This document shows positions 22,540 through 32,573 of a DNA stretch of 64,000 nucleotides, piece by piece. The stretch's first letter is position 1. The number at the start of each line of letters is the position of its first letter. Position numbers and translations under genes: made by a program. Source of the stretch: Coffea arabica (taxonomy: Eukaryota; Streptophyta; Magnoliopsida; Gentianales; Rubiaceae); NCBI RefSeq assembly GCF_036785885.1, contig NC_092320.1:12835557-12899556 (forward strand), given 5' to 3'. The notes beneath the pieces are model-generated. The model did not search any database and had not been told where the DNA came from. It was given only the letters and a program-made list of their open reading frames with translations.

Positions 22540-25285
22540 AAAACATTTTTTTTTCTTTTCTCTTTTCTTCTTTCTTTTCTTTCTTTCTCTTTCTTTCTTT
22601 CTTCTCCCCTGTTTCTTCTTCTCTTTCGGCCGAGCACACCTCTTGGCCGCCGCCATCTCCTTCGCCCACGGAGACGCCGCTGCCCGACGCCATTGACGTG
22701 TGCCTCGTTTCCCCCCTGGCGTCCTCCACAGCTCCTCGGTCCGCCCCCAACCTCGTTGCTCCACCCAGCTCATCAGCCTCCAGCAGCACCAGAGGCAGCA
22801 CCCACCTCGCGCCTCCACCAGCGACGACCAACTCGTGCGCCGCCGCTGCTCACCAACCACGCACAGGCCACCTCGCAGCTCTCCTTTCAGCTGCGACCAC
22901 TTCGCACGCCGCCGCGCCTCTTCCCAGCAGCCGCCGTAGCTTCTCTCATCTCCACCACCGCCACTGCCCTGCCCATTGCCGCACATCTACACTCTCTGCT
23001 AGCGCGTCACGGTGGAGGTAATCTAGTTTTTGGACTCTAGTGTCGCTATTTGCTTTCTACATCGTTGCATTTGGGGTTTGCTCCTGCTATTTCATCACTG
23101 AGTAGGCTGCCGTATATTAGTTAATTGACTTGCTCATCGTTGGATGGAATATTTGGTATCGCTGGTACTGGTTGGACTATTTTCGTTTGAAATTGCTGCT
23201 TCTCTTCAGTTGGATGGGTGGTTGCCTGCTAATGGCTTGGGATTGTTGTCCTTAAATTTTTGAATTTCTCGTTGGTTTTGGGGTATTGTTCAACTTTTGG
23301 ATGGAATTGTTGAAACTTTGGGTGAGCTGAAATGCTGTGATTGTTTGTTAACTTTGGAGAAGACGCTGAACCTCACGTTACTTGTGGAAATTGGTTGACT
23401 CGTTGTGAATTGCTGGGCACTATTCTGCTTGTATTGCTGGAGAACTCGCTGAGGTTTCTTTTGGGATTGTGATTGAGTTATTTCTGAAAATTGCTTGTTG
23501 AATTAGAAAACCTGGCCTCTTGAATTACTTGTTGAGATTGGTAGCATTCGGTTGATTTGTTGAGAACACTCTGGTTACTGATTTAAATTAATGATCAACT
23601 CAATTGCGATTTTGCCCGTGATTTGCCTGTTCAATGTGAGGGTTTTTGTCTGCTTGGTTCGGGGTCATTTGCATAGGTTCTTTGCTGAGATTTTGGGTAC
23701 AATTAATTCTGATATTGCCTATTAAATTGGGAGATTGTGCTGCCTAGTTTCCCTGTTGAGGTTGGTAGAATTTCGTTTAATTGTTGGGGACATCCTGGTG
23801 ATTGGTTAATATTGTTATTTTGGGACCATTGTCTGTGACCTCAGTGACCGGGGTTCCTACTTGGTGGATTAGTACATACTTGGGGCTATTGCTTTACTAC
23901 TGCTCTACTCTGCTATAGCAATTTCATTGATTTTGGACTACATTTTGTACCAGTGGTACTGGTTGGGGTATTTTGATTAGCATTTGATATTTCCAATTGG
24001 TTGGCTACCTGATTGTGATTATGTGGTTATTCTCCAATTTCTATACTGCTATTACTGGAATTGCTGCTTTTGAGTTGAGAAATTAACTATCTACTTGGAG
24101 GCTTTGTTGAGATTTTGGGTGACAGAGTTTTGCATTTGCTGGTTGAATTGAGTTGAGATATCTTAGACCTTGGCCGCGTCCTTCTATCATATCAGTTTCC
24201 GCGCACCATTCCCGCCTACCCTTTCGCCACTCGTGAGGGAAGTTTCGTTGCCCTCTTCGTTTTAATTGCTTTAATCCCTCCATTGAGGACAATGTAGGAT
24301 CTAGGTGTGGGGGGGACAACTATACTGGTTCTTTATTATTAGTTTGTTATTTGTCCACCTCTTGTTCATTATTGGCTCGTAAGTGCATGCCAAGGTTTGA
24401 TGTTGGATTATTGTCTCTATTTCTACTTTTGCCAATTTTAATAATAAAAGGGTGTCAAGTTAATGTGGTTGAATCCAAAAACATCTCTTTCGTGAATATC
24501 GATGATTGTTTTACTCTTATAATTTTTTTTTGGTTAACTTTCCTAGGCATAGGGAATGATTATTGGCATTTTCATGTGAATTGGTCCGGTTATTAACTTT
24601 AGTTCTCCATGTTTGAAAATAAGGCTAGCTGATGCAAGTTTTCTTTTGGTTCTTGTGTTATATTGAGTTTTTGTGATTTTTAGCTATGAATAAACTTGAC
24701 TGTACTCCGCTATTAGTTACTACTGAGTAACCGGGGATCTGCACCTAAAAGTGTCGATTCTCGCGTCAAAAGGTAGTAATTCCTATGAGTACGCGGTCAC
24801 GTGGCAATAGAAGCTGAGTAACCGGGCTCCTTCATCTGGCCAATGTTGGAGTTCGCGTCAAAAGGCTCAAATGGCTAGCGACTAAGTCTTTTGTTACTAT
24901 TGAAAAACAAAAAAGAATCGCAAAAAAAAAAGAAAAAAAAAAGAGAAAAGTAGAAAAAAAAGTGAAGGTTGTGTTAGTGTGTAATAAAAGTCAGCTTGCC
25001 GAATTATGAATTTAATGTTGAGATTTTGGTTAATAGTTGGACCATTTGCTGATAAATGTTATGCGTTATTCCTTTTTCTTAGATTAGTTAACATGAAATT
25101 AGAGGAGTTTGTGGTTTAGAAGCTAACCGGAGTGATGTTTCTTGGACTTGACCATTGAAGCTTGATTATTATTTTTCTTGGTATCTTGGCAATTTGTTGG
25201 ATAGAGCAATAGCCACCATCAAATATTGGTGTTTGATCGCTTTTCTCATGCTTGAGGACAAGCATGGTTTAGGTGTGGGGGGAAT
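22540..25285 (+). other. Non-coding 3' interior of element B: T/C tract, GC-rich block, T-rich block, purine tract
   Basis: A T/C-rich run (22,540-22,625) leads into a GC-rich, Ala/Pro/Ser-coding-like block (22,626-23,020). That block ends at a donor-like GGAGGTAATC, followed by about 1.2 kb of T/G-rich sequence that looks like intron. A second part (24,250-25,285) has CATTGAGGACAATG and CTTGAGGACAAGCATG motifs and ends with the purine tract. The short ORFs here overlap in several frames and look like composition effects. The arrangement resembles a captured 5' UTR, first exon and intron of a host gene, but the donor gene is not identified. Confidence 0.5.
25274..25285 (+). other. Polypurine tract of element B
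   Basis: GTGTGGGGGGAA lies directly before TGATAGG of the 3' LTR. It is the usual site of plus-strand priming. The same tract occurs before the LTR at 27,684. Confidence 0.8.
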
Positions 25286-26739
25286 TGATAGGTTACAATT
25301 TTATCATTTATTTTATAATTAATTTCTCCTATTACCTGACTTGATGTGGATTAATTGCGGGATTCTACTCACTTTTAGTATTTTGCATTTATTTCAGGGA
25401 GTAGAGCGAAAATATAATAACAGGTGCTAATTTGACAAAAAAAGAGTCCAAGGTACAGAGCTTATCCCGGGGGCATTATTGGCAAAGGAAGACTTTTGCC
25501 CATTTTGGTAATTTCAAAAGAAGAGAGCAGGGCAGAGGCCTCTATTTTACTGGAGGCTGGAGCGCCGCACAAAGGGAGCTTCTTCTTCATTCGGAGGCTC
25601 CGTCCTCTCCGCAAGGGGGCTGCCGCACACAGTAGCCATTAGAATAGGAGCAATTGATATATGGCAGAGAATGAGCACTAGCACCAGGGAGTTGCCTTTG
25701 TTGACTTTTCTTCCCTTTTAGTTCTTAGTAGTTGTTTTACCTTCCTCGTACGTAGGACCTTTAGCATAGTTTTCCTTTTGACTTTTCCCTTGAGTCTTGG
25801 GTGGATGTCTCCTGCGCATGTCAGGAGCAATTGAAGGTCTTGGTCACTTTCTGTATTCTTCCATCAACTGAGCGAACTGAGCTCCCTTGGTCAAGGACAA
25901 TGGCTGCGGCTTCCTCTCCAACTTTGTGTGGGATTTGTTCACCAGGAATGTACTAATTTTTCTTTTATAGTCAAGGAACAACGGAGGTCTTGGTTGGCCT
26001 AAATTTGTGAGATCGAATTAGTTTTTATTTATTTCCATTATTCACTGGTATTTGTCTATCTTCTGCTTTATGTTCATATGGTTGTTTTATTATTCGATTA
26101 TCCAGGGCCCGGATTCTAGATTAATTCAATAACCTGAAGCCAATTAGGATAGTTAAATCCGTAATTGTTTAATTATTCTAAACTGGTGGCAACTGGCATG
26201 ATTGGGTTTGTGTCAGGGGGATAGACATGCTAACTTAAAGAAACCCTCGTAGCGTGTTGATTGGTTAGAATTAGCCTCTTCTAATTATTCATGCAATTAG
26301 GGAATTGAACTTCTATGGTCGTACCTAGGGTTATTTCCTGATTAGAGAAATAGTCAACGGTCGTACCTTGGCTATCGACAAATTGAGGAAGAGTTGGTTG
26401 TTTATCGCGTGTATGACAACTATAACTAATTTATCAGATAGTAACTGGAATAATCCTTGCATCTGTGATCGAATTAAGTGAACCATCTCCGAAGTTGTCT
26501 ATTGGCTAGAGTTCGTCAATTATTATTTTTATTGTGATAATTAGTTATTTGAGTTGTAGTTATTTTATTTTATTTATCCCAAGTAATTTAGTTACTCTCA
26601 TTTTCAAAAACCCCCCATATCTGGAACTTGAAAAGAAATAAATTATCCCCAGTCCCTGTGGATTCGACCCTGCTTATCACTATCTACAGAAATTATATTT
26701 TATTTGAGCAGGTATTTATTATTGCACAGGCTTCGACAA
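25286..26739 (+). repeat. 3' LTR of element B, last 7 bp missing
   Basis: It starts TGATAGG and stops at TTCGACAA. The final CCTGTCA present in the 5' LTR is absent, and sequence from an oppositely oriented LTR follows. Confidence 0.87.
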
Positions 26740-27354
26740 ATAATAAATATAGAACCTAGCTACCACTAAGAGCAGTCAATAATTAATCCTAGGTACTGGA
26801 GCAGGGAGTCTAGGTGTGCAATGGGTTACTTGATTCACTATGTTCCCGAAGAGTTTGCTTAATCCGATATACCAGAATTAATTAATTGACGAAAATTACT
26901 AAATAGTAGACAGTGGCAAGTAGGGTCGTCTCCTCAGGGACTGGAGATATTTGTCTCTTTTTAAAGTCCAATTGATAAGGGGGGATTTTACCGGAATGAA
27001 ACTAAAAATAATCAGACAATTTAATTAAAAATGAATAAATCACTAGCACAAATATAGCAGGAATTTAATCAGGAATAAATAAATTCTAGCCAAGGATACA
27101 ACTACTCAGGCACAGTCCATTTATCCGATCATTGATGCAAGAGAGGTTCACTTAACGTATTAATAGGCTAGTTATAGTCTGACGACCAATTTTTCCTTAA
27201 ATTATAGATGACCAAGGTACGACCATTAATCACCTCTAACCAGAAAAGTACTCCTAGGTACGACCGTAGGAATTAATTTTCCAATTGCATTAATAACTAG
27301 AAAAACCTAGCTCTAACCAATAACACGCTACGAGGGTTATTTAAATTAGATTGC
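26740..27354 (-). repeat. Antisense fragment of a related LTR
   Basis: Read on the minus strand it contains the same ordered landmarks as the 3' half of the other LTRs: CCCTCGTAGCGTGTT, GGTCGTACCTAGG, GGTCGTACCTTGG, GTGAACC and CCAGTCCCTGAGGAGACGACCC. The wording is diverged enough to be another subfamily. It has no matching partner LTR in the window. Confidence 0.72.
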
Positions 27355-29069
27355 AAAAAAGTGAAGGTTGTGTTAGTGTGTAATAAAAGTCAACTTGCCG
27401 AATTATGGACTTAATGTTGAGATTTTGGTTAATAGTTGGACCATTTGCTAATAAATGTTATGCGTTATTTCTTTTTCTTAGATTAGTTAACCTGAAATTG
27501 GAGAAATTTGTGGTTTAGAAGCTAACCGGAGTGATGCTTCTTGGACTTGACTATTGATGCTTGATATATGTTTTTCTTGGTGTCTTGGCAATATGGTAGG
27601 TAGGGCAATAGTCTTTGTCAAACATTGGGTTTGTTGGCTGTTATCATGCTTGAGGACAAGCATGGTTTAGGTGTGGGGGGAATTGATAGGGTGTAATTTT
27701 ATCATTTATTTTATTATTAATTTTCCCTATTACCTGACCCGATGTGGATTAATTGCTGAATTCTACTCATTTTTAGTGTTTGGCATATATTTCAGGGAGT
27801 AGAACGAAAATATGATAACAAGTGCCAATTTGTGGGGAAAAGGAGCCCAAGTCACAGAGCTTAGCCCAAGGGCAGTGTTGGCAAAGAAAAAAAGATCTTT
27901 TGCCATTTATTTTGGAAGGGCTAAACCGAAAGGGGGTTGTTCCTTTCCCTTGGGGGAGCCGCCGCACAAGGCAAGAGCAGCAGAGGACTGAAGACGGCTG
28001 GCTTTCCTCTTAGTTTTTCCATATTTTTTAGTTTAGCTTAGGACCTTGGCTTTTCCTTAGTTTTCCGTATGGGAGTTTGGCTTTGAGCTTTGACTTTTCT
28101 TTTGGTTGGTAGTAGTTCCTTTCCCCTGCGTATGTCAGGAAGAATGGGTAACAAGCAATCACCTTTTGTAGCCTCGTTTTCCTTTCCTGAAGCGAATTGC
28201 ATTTTCCCAGTTTCTGTGATAATGGTCGCGTTCCTTGCTGCAATTTTCCATGGGTTTAGTTCATCAATTATGAACTAATTCCCTTTGTCTAGTCAAGGGA
28301 CAACGGATGCTTTGGGTCGCCTAAAATTGTGAGATCGATTTAATTTTATCTTTTACTTTTATTTATTGGTATTCGCATATTCCCTGGTTATAGTGCTTAT
28401 GATTGTTCAATTAATTGATTGTCTTGGATCCGGATAATTAGTTAATTTGATAATCTATTGTCAATTGGGACGTTAAATCCGTAATTGTTTAATTGTCTCA
28501 AAATAGTGATGACTGGCATGATTGGATTCGTGTCAGGGGAATACGCGGGCTAATCTAAAATAACTCTGGTAGTGCGTTATTTGGTTAGAATAGGGCTCCT
28601 CTAATACGTAAGGCAATTGGGAAATTAAATTCTACGAGCGTACCTAGGATTATTTTTCAATTAGAGCAGTGATTAACAGGCGTACCTTGATCACCGACAC
28701 AGTAAGGAGGGGTTGATTGCCATCGCTTGTTTGGTAGTTATAACCTATTTATTAGTAAATAATTGGAATTGCCTTTGCTTATCGATGATCAATTAGGTGA
28801 ACCATTGCTGAAGTTATTCCTTGGCTAGATCCTTAATTATCATTCATTTGATTTTAGTAATTTGTTATTTAATTTTTAATAGTTTCTTAGATTTTATTTG
28901 AACTTCTTTTATTGTCACCTTCTGCATAAAAACACCCCATTGTCACTGTGAATTTGAAAAGAAACAATTACTCCCAGTCCCTGTGGATTCGACCCTGCTC
29001 ACCACTATCTACAGAAATTAATTTTAGTTTGAGCAGGTATTTATTATTGCACAGGCTGACGACCTGTCA
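27355..29069 (+). mobile_element. Element C: 3' end of another LTR element (interior tail plus LTR)
   Basis: 27,355-27,683 is homologous to the last part of element B's interior (AGTGAAGGTTGTGTTAGTGT..., CTTGAGGACAAGCATGG) and ends in the GGTGTGGGGGG purine tract. An LTR of 1,386 bp follows (27,684-29,069, TGATAGG to CCTGTCA). The LTR sequence differs from both A and B, so it is a third subfamily. Its 5' part is gone. After the LTR the sequence is ATTTTT, as found between an LTR and its primer site, then element A resumes. Confidence 0.78.
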
Positions 29070-29075
29070 ATTTTT

Positions 29076-29176
29076 TCTGTAGCTCGTGTGCCCAAGAATT
29101 ACTCTATTTACGAGGGCTATCAGGACTATATAGAGGATGAAACATTAAGACGAGCCATAAGATTTTATCCTCCATG
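29076..29176 (+). pseudogene. C-terminal end of the element-A ORF
   Basis: The frame YSIYEGYQDYIEDETLRRA.RFYPP followed by TGA matches the end of the intact ORF of element B. It continues the piece that stops at 19,428. The downstream AAAGACATTAAAGAAAG and GGGAGGCAATCC block is also kept. Confidence 0.75.
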
Positions 29177-29349
29177 AGCAAAATATAACAATGTCTAGCC
29201 AAAGACATTAAAGAAAGACGCTCATTGGGAGGCAATCCAATTTCTTTTAGTTATTTTTTGATTTTATTTGTTAGTTTAAATATATTTTTCTTGAATTTGA
29301 ATGATTTCGGGTTTCAATTTTCGTTCTGATGATTTGTAGGTGTCCTTCG

Positions 29350-29568
29350 GTTATGACGTGCCCGCGTCATGACGTATAGAGAGCTCATGGTCAGAATCGT
29401 CAGAAGGGATTCTTGCCCTCATGACGCGCCCGCGTCATGACGTGCGGAGAGCTCATGGTCAGATTCGTCAGAAATGATTCTTACCCTCTTGACGTGCCCG
29501 CGTCAAGTAATCTGGAAAGCTCCAGATTCCGTGCCTTCATAACGTGCCCACGTCACGTTCGCGGGAAA
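29350..29568 (+). repeat. Tandem TGACG-palindrome array in element A
   Basis: Units contain ATGACGCGCCCGCGTCAT, a perfect inverted repeat with a 2-nt centre at 29,421-29,438. Related copies lie at about 29,353, 29,490 and 29,540. They are spaced by AGCTCATGGTCAGA-type sequence. It is the counterpart of the array at 22,215. Confidence 0.72.
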
Positions 29569-29784
29569 GGTAAGTATTAAAAAATGCTCAAGAATGATTA
29601 TTGATTTTCTGTTAATCTCTACTTTTGGATTTCAAAAATAAATTTTGTCAATAATAAAAAAAGAGAAGTTATATATAAAAAAAAAAAAAAAAATTCCCAA
29701 AAAAAACCTTTTTTTTAGTAATTAACAAAAAAAAATCGAAGAGTTTTCTCGTAAAAGAAAAATTTAAAAAGAGAAAAAAATAAA

Positions 29785-30703
29785 ATGAAAAAAAACTATT
29801 TCCTTTTTCTTTTCATTCTTCCCTCTTCTTTTTTTTCTTTCTTTTTCTTTCTTTCTTTCTTTCTTCTTTCTTTCCTTTCCCCTGCTCTCCTCTGTGTCGA
29901 CCGAGGCTCGCTTTGCTCGCCTCCTTCTCTGAGGCTCCACCGTAGCTCACCTTTACAGTACGCAAGCCACTCCACCTCGACGCGCCACGCCGCCGACCCT
30001 TGCTTCAACGCCGCCCGTTCCAGCTCCCGCCCCTCTTTGCTCACTTAGCTTGCACGCCACAGCCCAGCAGCCAGAGCTCTCCACCCGCGACTCTACCCTC
30101 TCTCGCGCGCCTCTCACCACTAGGCCGCCGCCACGCCAGCCACTACCACTCCAGCTCTTTGTTTGGCGGCCAGTAGAGGTATTTCAACCTCGATCCCAAA
30201 TTTTCGGTGTTGATTGGTATTGTTTAGCGGCTGTGTTATTTTACTCCTGATTTGTTCATTCTCTGTTGTTGCCTACCTAATTGAGAGTGCGGAGATGGTG
30301 CCTATGTTACTACTGTCTATATTCTGACTTGCTATTTTGGGTCGGCCAAATTCTTAGGAATATTTATTGCATTTTTTTTAGTGGATTTGAGTTCAATTGT
30401 TTTGGGTTGTTGGGTGTTTGACAGTTGCCCTGCTCTTAGCCTCGTCGATTAGCATATTCGTTGAAATTGGTTGTGTTCTAGCACAGGGCGGGGGTCCTTT
30501 GTTGACTTTTTGGATACTATTGTTGAGTTTTTGTGTAATATTATTGGAGTATTTTTCCTTAAATGTGTTAGCTCTCTTTGATTAGATATCTGATTGACTG
30601 CCACGGGCTTGTTACTGCGTTGCTGTTACTAAATTCCTAAACTGCTATTGCTGGAATTGTCACTTTTGAGTTGAGAAATTAACTGTCTACTTGGAGGCTT
30701 TGT
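29785..30703 (+). other. T/C tract, GC-rich block and T-rich block of element A
   Basis: It has the same order as in element B: T/C run (29,800-29,880), GC-rich block (29,881-30,175) ending at a donor-like AGAGGTATTT, then T/G-rich sequence. The base sequence of the GC-rich block is not clearly alignable with that of element B. It ends at 30,703 inside a segment that in element B lies about 1.2 kb before the LTR, so the end of the interior is deleted. Confidence 0.55.
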
Positions 30704-32112
30704 TGATAGATTGTAATTTTATCATTTATTTTATTATTAATTTTTCCTATTATCTGATCTGATGTGAATTAATTATTAGATTTTACTCACTTTTCGTAAT
30801 TTACATTTATTTCAGGGAGTAGAACAAAAATATCACAATCAAGGCCAATTTGACAGTCATCAGGAAAGAGTTTAAATAGCAGGCAATCAAGGGCATTCTT
30901 GGAACAAGGAGATGCAAGACCTTTTTGGTAATTTTAACCAAAGACAACAACTAAAAAAGGGAAAAGAAAGCAAACTTGGGGGGAGGCGTCCAGAGGCTTC
31001 GTCCTCTCCGCAAGGGGGCCGCCGCACAGGAGCCAAGCATTAGAGTAGCTTTGTTTTTTTTCCTTTCTTAGCTTTTTGGTAGTAGTTCTCTCGTTAGTGA
31101 TGACAAGGAAAAACAATAGACTTCCTTTAGCTTTCTTTGACTTTTTTCTTTCGTTTTTTGTGGTTGCCCCCTGCGCATGTCAGGAGGAATGAAGCATCAA
31201 CCTTTGACTTTTCCTTTTGTAGCTTTTGATTGGTTTTCTTCCTTCGCATGATCAGACAACTCTTGTTTCAATTTTGCGTGGGCTTTGTTCATCAAGAATG
31301 AACTAATTTCCTTTGTCTAGTTAAGGAGCAACGGAGGCTTTGATTCGCCTAAAAATTATGAGATCGATTTAATTTTATATTTTCTTTTTATTTATTGGTA
31401 TTTACATATCCCTTGATTGCAGTGTTCATGATTATTTACTTAATTGATTGTCTTGGATCCAAATAATTAGTTAACTTGATAATCTATTGTTAATTAGGGC
31501 ATTAAATCCGTAATTGCTTAATTGCCTTGAAATAGTGACAACTAGCACGATTAGATTCATGTCAGGGAGATACGCGGGCTAATCTGAAATAACCCTGGTA
31601 GTGCGTTATTTGATTAGAATAGGGCTCTTCTAATATATAAGGCAATTGGGAAATTAAATCTTACGGGCGTACCTAAGGTTATTTCTCAATTAGAGTAGAG
31701 GTTAACGGGCGTATCTTAATCACCGACACAGTAAGGAGAAGTTGACTGTCATCGCTTGTTTGGCAGTTATAACCTATTTATTAATAAATAATTGGAATTA
31801 CTTGTGCATCGATGATCAATTAGGTGAACCATTGCTGAAGTTATTTCTTAGCTAGATCCTTAATTATCGCTCATTTGATTTTAGTAAATTGTTATTTAAT
31901 TTCTAGTTGGCTGTTTTATTTTTATTATTTTACTTTTAGTTGAATTGCTTAAATTGTCACCCCTGATATAAAAACACCCCCCTTGTCACTGTGAATTTGA
32001 AAAGAAACAATTACTCCCAGTCCCTGTGGATTCGACCCTGCTCACTGCTATCTACAGAAATCACTTTTAGTTTGAGCAGGTTTTTATTATTGCACAGGTT
32101 GACAACTTGTCA
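30704..32112 (+). repeat. 3' LTR of element A
   Basis: It spans 1,409 bp from TGATAGA to TTGTCA. It is the partner of 16,990-18,396 and is followed by the second ACACT. Confidence 0.9.
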
Positions 32113-32117
32113 ACACT
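32113..32117. repeat. Target-site duplication of outer LTR element (right)
   Basis: ACACT, identical to 16,985-16,989. Confidence 0.9.
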
Positions 32118-32494
32118 CTTCTGATCTCTTAATCTCACGCATTTAGGTTGTGTTTGTGATGTTTAAAATCACAGCGTCGGGGACTATAGTCCTAAAACTT
32201 AACACATTGTACAACACAAAGAGTCCATCTAACAGGTGTTCAATATCCATTGGGCACTTGTAAAAATACATTTCCAGTGTCATACTTTTAAAAATATTAG
32301 ATTGATTAGGGAAAGTAAATTAATATAAAGAAGGGTGGATAAGATTAAATAGAAAAAGTATATAAATGTAAGAAATAATTGTTAGTTTTAGAGAACATCC
32401 TCGAGCTTGTGTATATTTTGTTTTATTTCACAGCATTAGACCTTTTCCCTAACATAGAATTGTTGTTTGATCCATATTGGTGAACCTTCTCTCC

Positions 32495-32501
32495 TATAAA
32501 A
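32495..32501 (+). promoter_or_regulatory. TATA box of EG45-like copy 1
   Basis: CTCCTATAAAAGA lies about 80 nt before the former start codon. The other copies have CTATAAAAGG at a similar place. Confidence 0.6.
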
Positions 32502-32573
32502 GATTAAAAGGGGATCATCTGCTGTGTCTCAGTTACATTTCACATTCAAGTATAAATTGGTATATATAGAAGA

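Larger units (their letters stand above)
19429..26739 (+). mobile_element. Element B: non-autonomous LTR retrotransposon with one intact ORF
   Basis: The 5' LTR is 19,429-20,889 (1,461 bp). The 3' LTR is 25,286-26,739 and ends 7 bp short. The primer-binding site is a perfect tRNA-Asp complement (20,895-20,912), and the polypurine tract GGTGTGGGGGG lies just before the 3' LTR. LTRs differ at roughly 15 of 1,454 sites (about 1%), so the insertion is fairly young. The 4.4 kb interior holds one intact 344-codon ORF, a tandem TGACG-palindrome array, a T/C tract, a GC-rich block and a long T-rich stretch. No pol domain is present. In size and logic it is a LARD-like or TR-GAG-like element that must borrow the enzymes of another Ty3/gypsy element. 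Confidence 0.85.
16990..32112 (+). mobile_element. Element A: outer non-autonomous LTR retrotransposon with nested insertions
   Basis: The 5' LTR (16,990-18,396, 1,407 bp) and 3' LTR (30,704-32,112, 1,409 bp) share the start T(G/A)ATAG and the end TTGTCA/CTGTCA, and are bounded by ACACT repeats. A primer site with one mismatch to the tRNA-Asp 3' end lies at 18,402-18,419. The internal region holds a decayed ORF (18,504-19,428 plus 29,076-29,176) that is split by nested insertions. It then holds a T/C tract, a GC-rich block and a T-rich block. The purine tract expected before the 3' LTR is missing. LTR divergence is clearly larger than in the nested element (about 20 differences in the first 285 bp), so this is the oldest element of the cluster. 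No protease, RT, RNase H or integrase is present. Confidence 0.85.

Noticed and set aside
22456..23040. Overlapping ORFs of 80-194 codons on both strands in the GC-rich block
   Set aside because: They are Pro/Ala/Arg or Lys/Glu low-complexity, occur in several frames at once and are explained by the T/C tract and GC-rich composition inside element B.
29785..30250. ORFs in the GC-rich block of element A
   Set aside because: Same composition effect as in element B, and the translations do not match those of element B.
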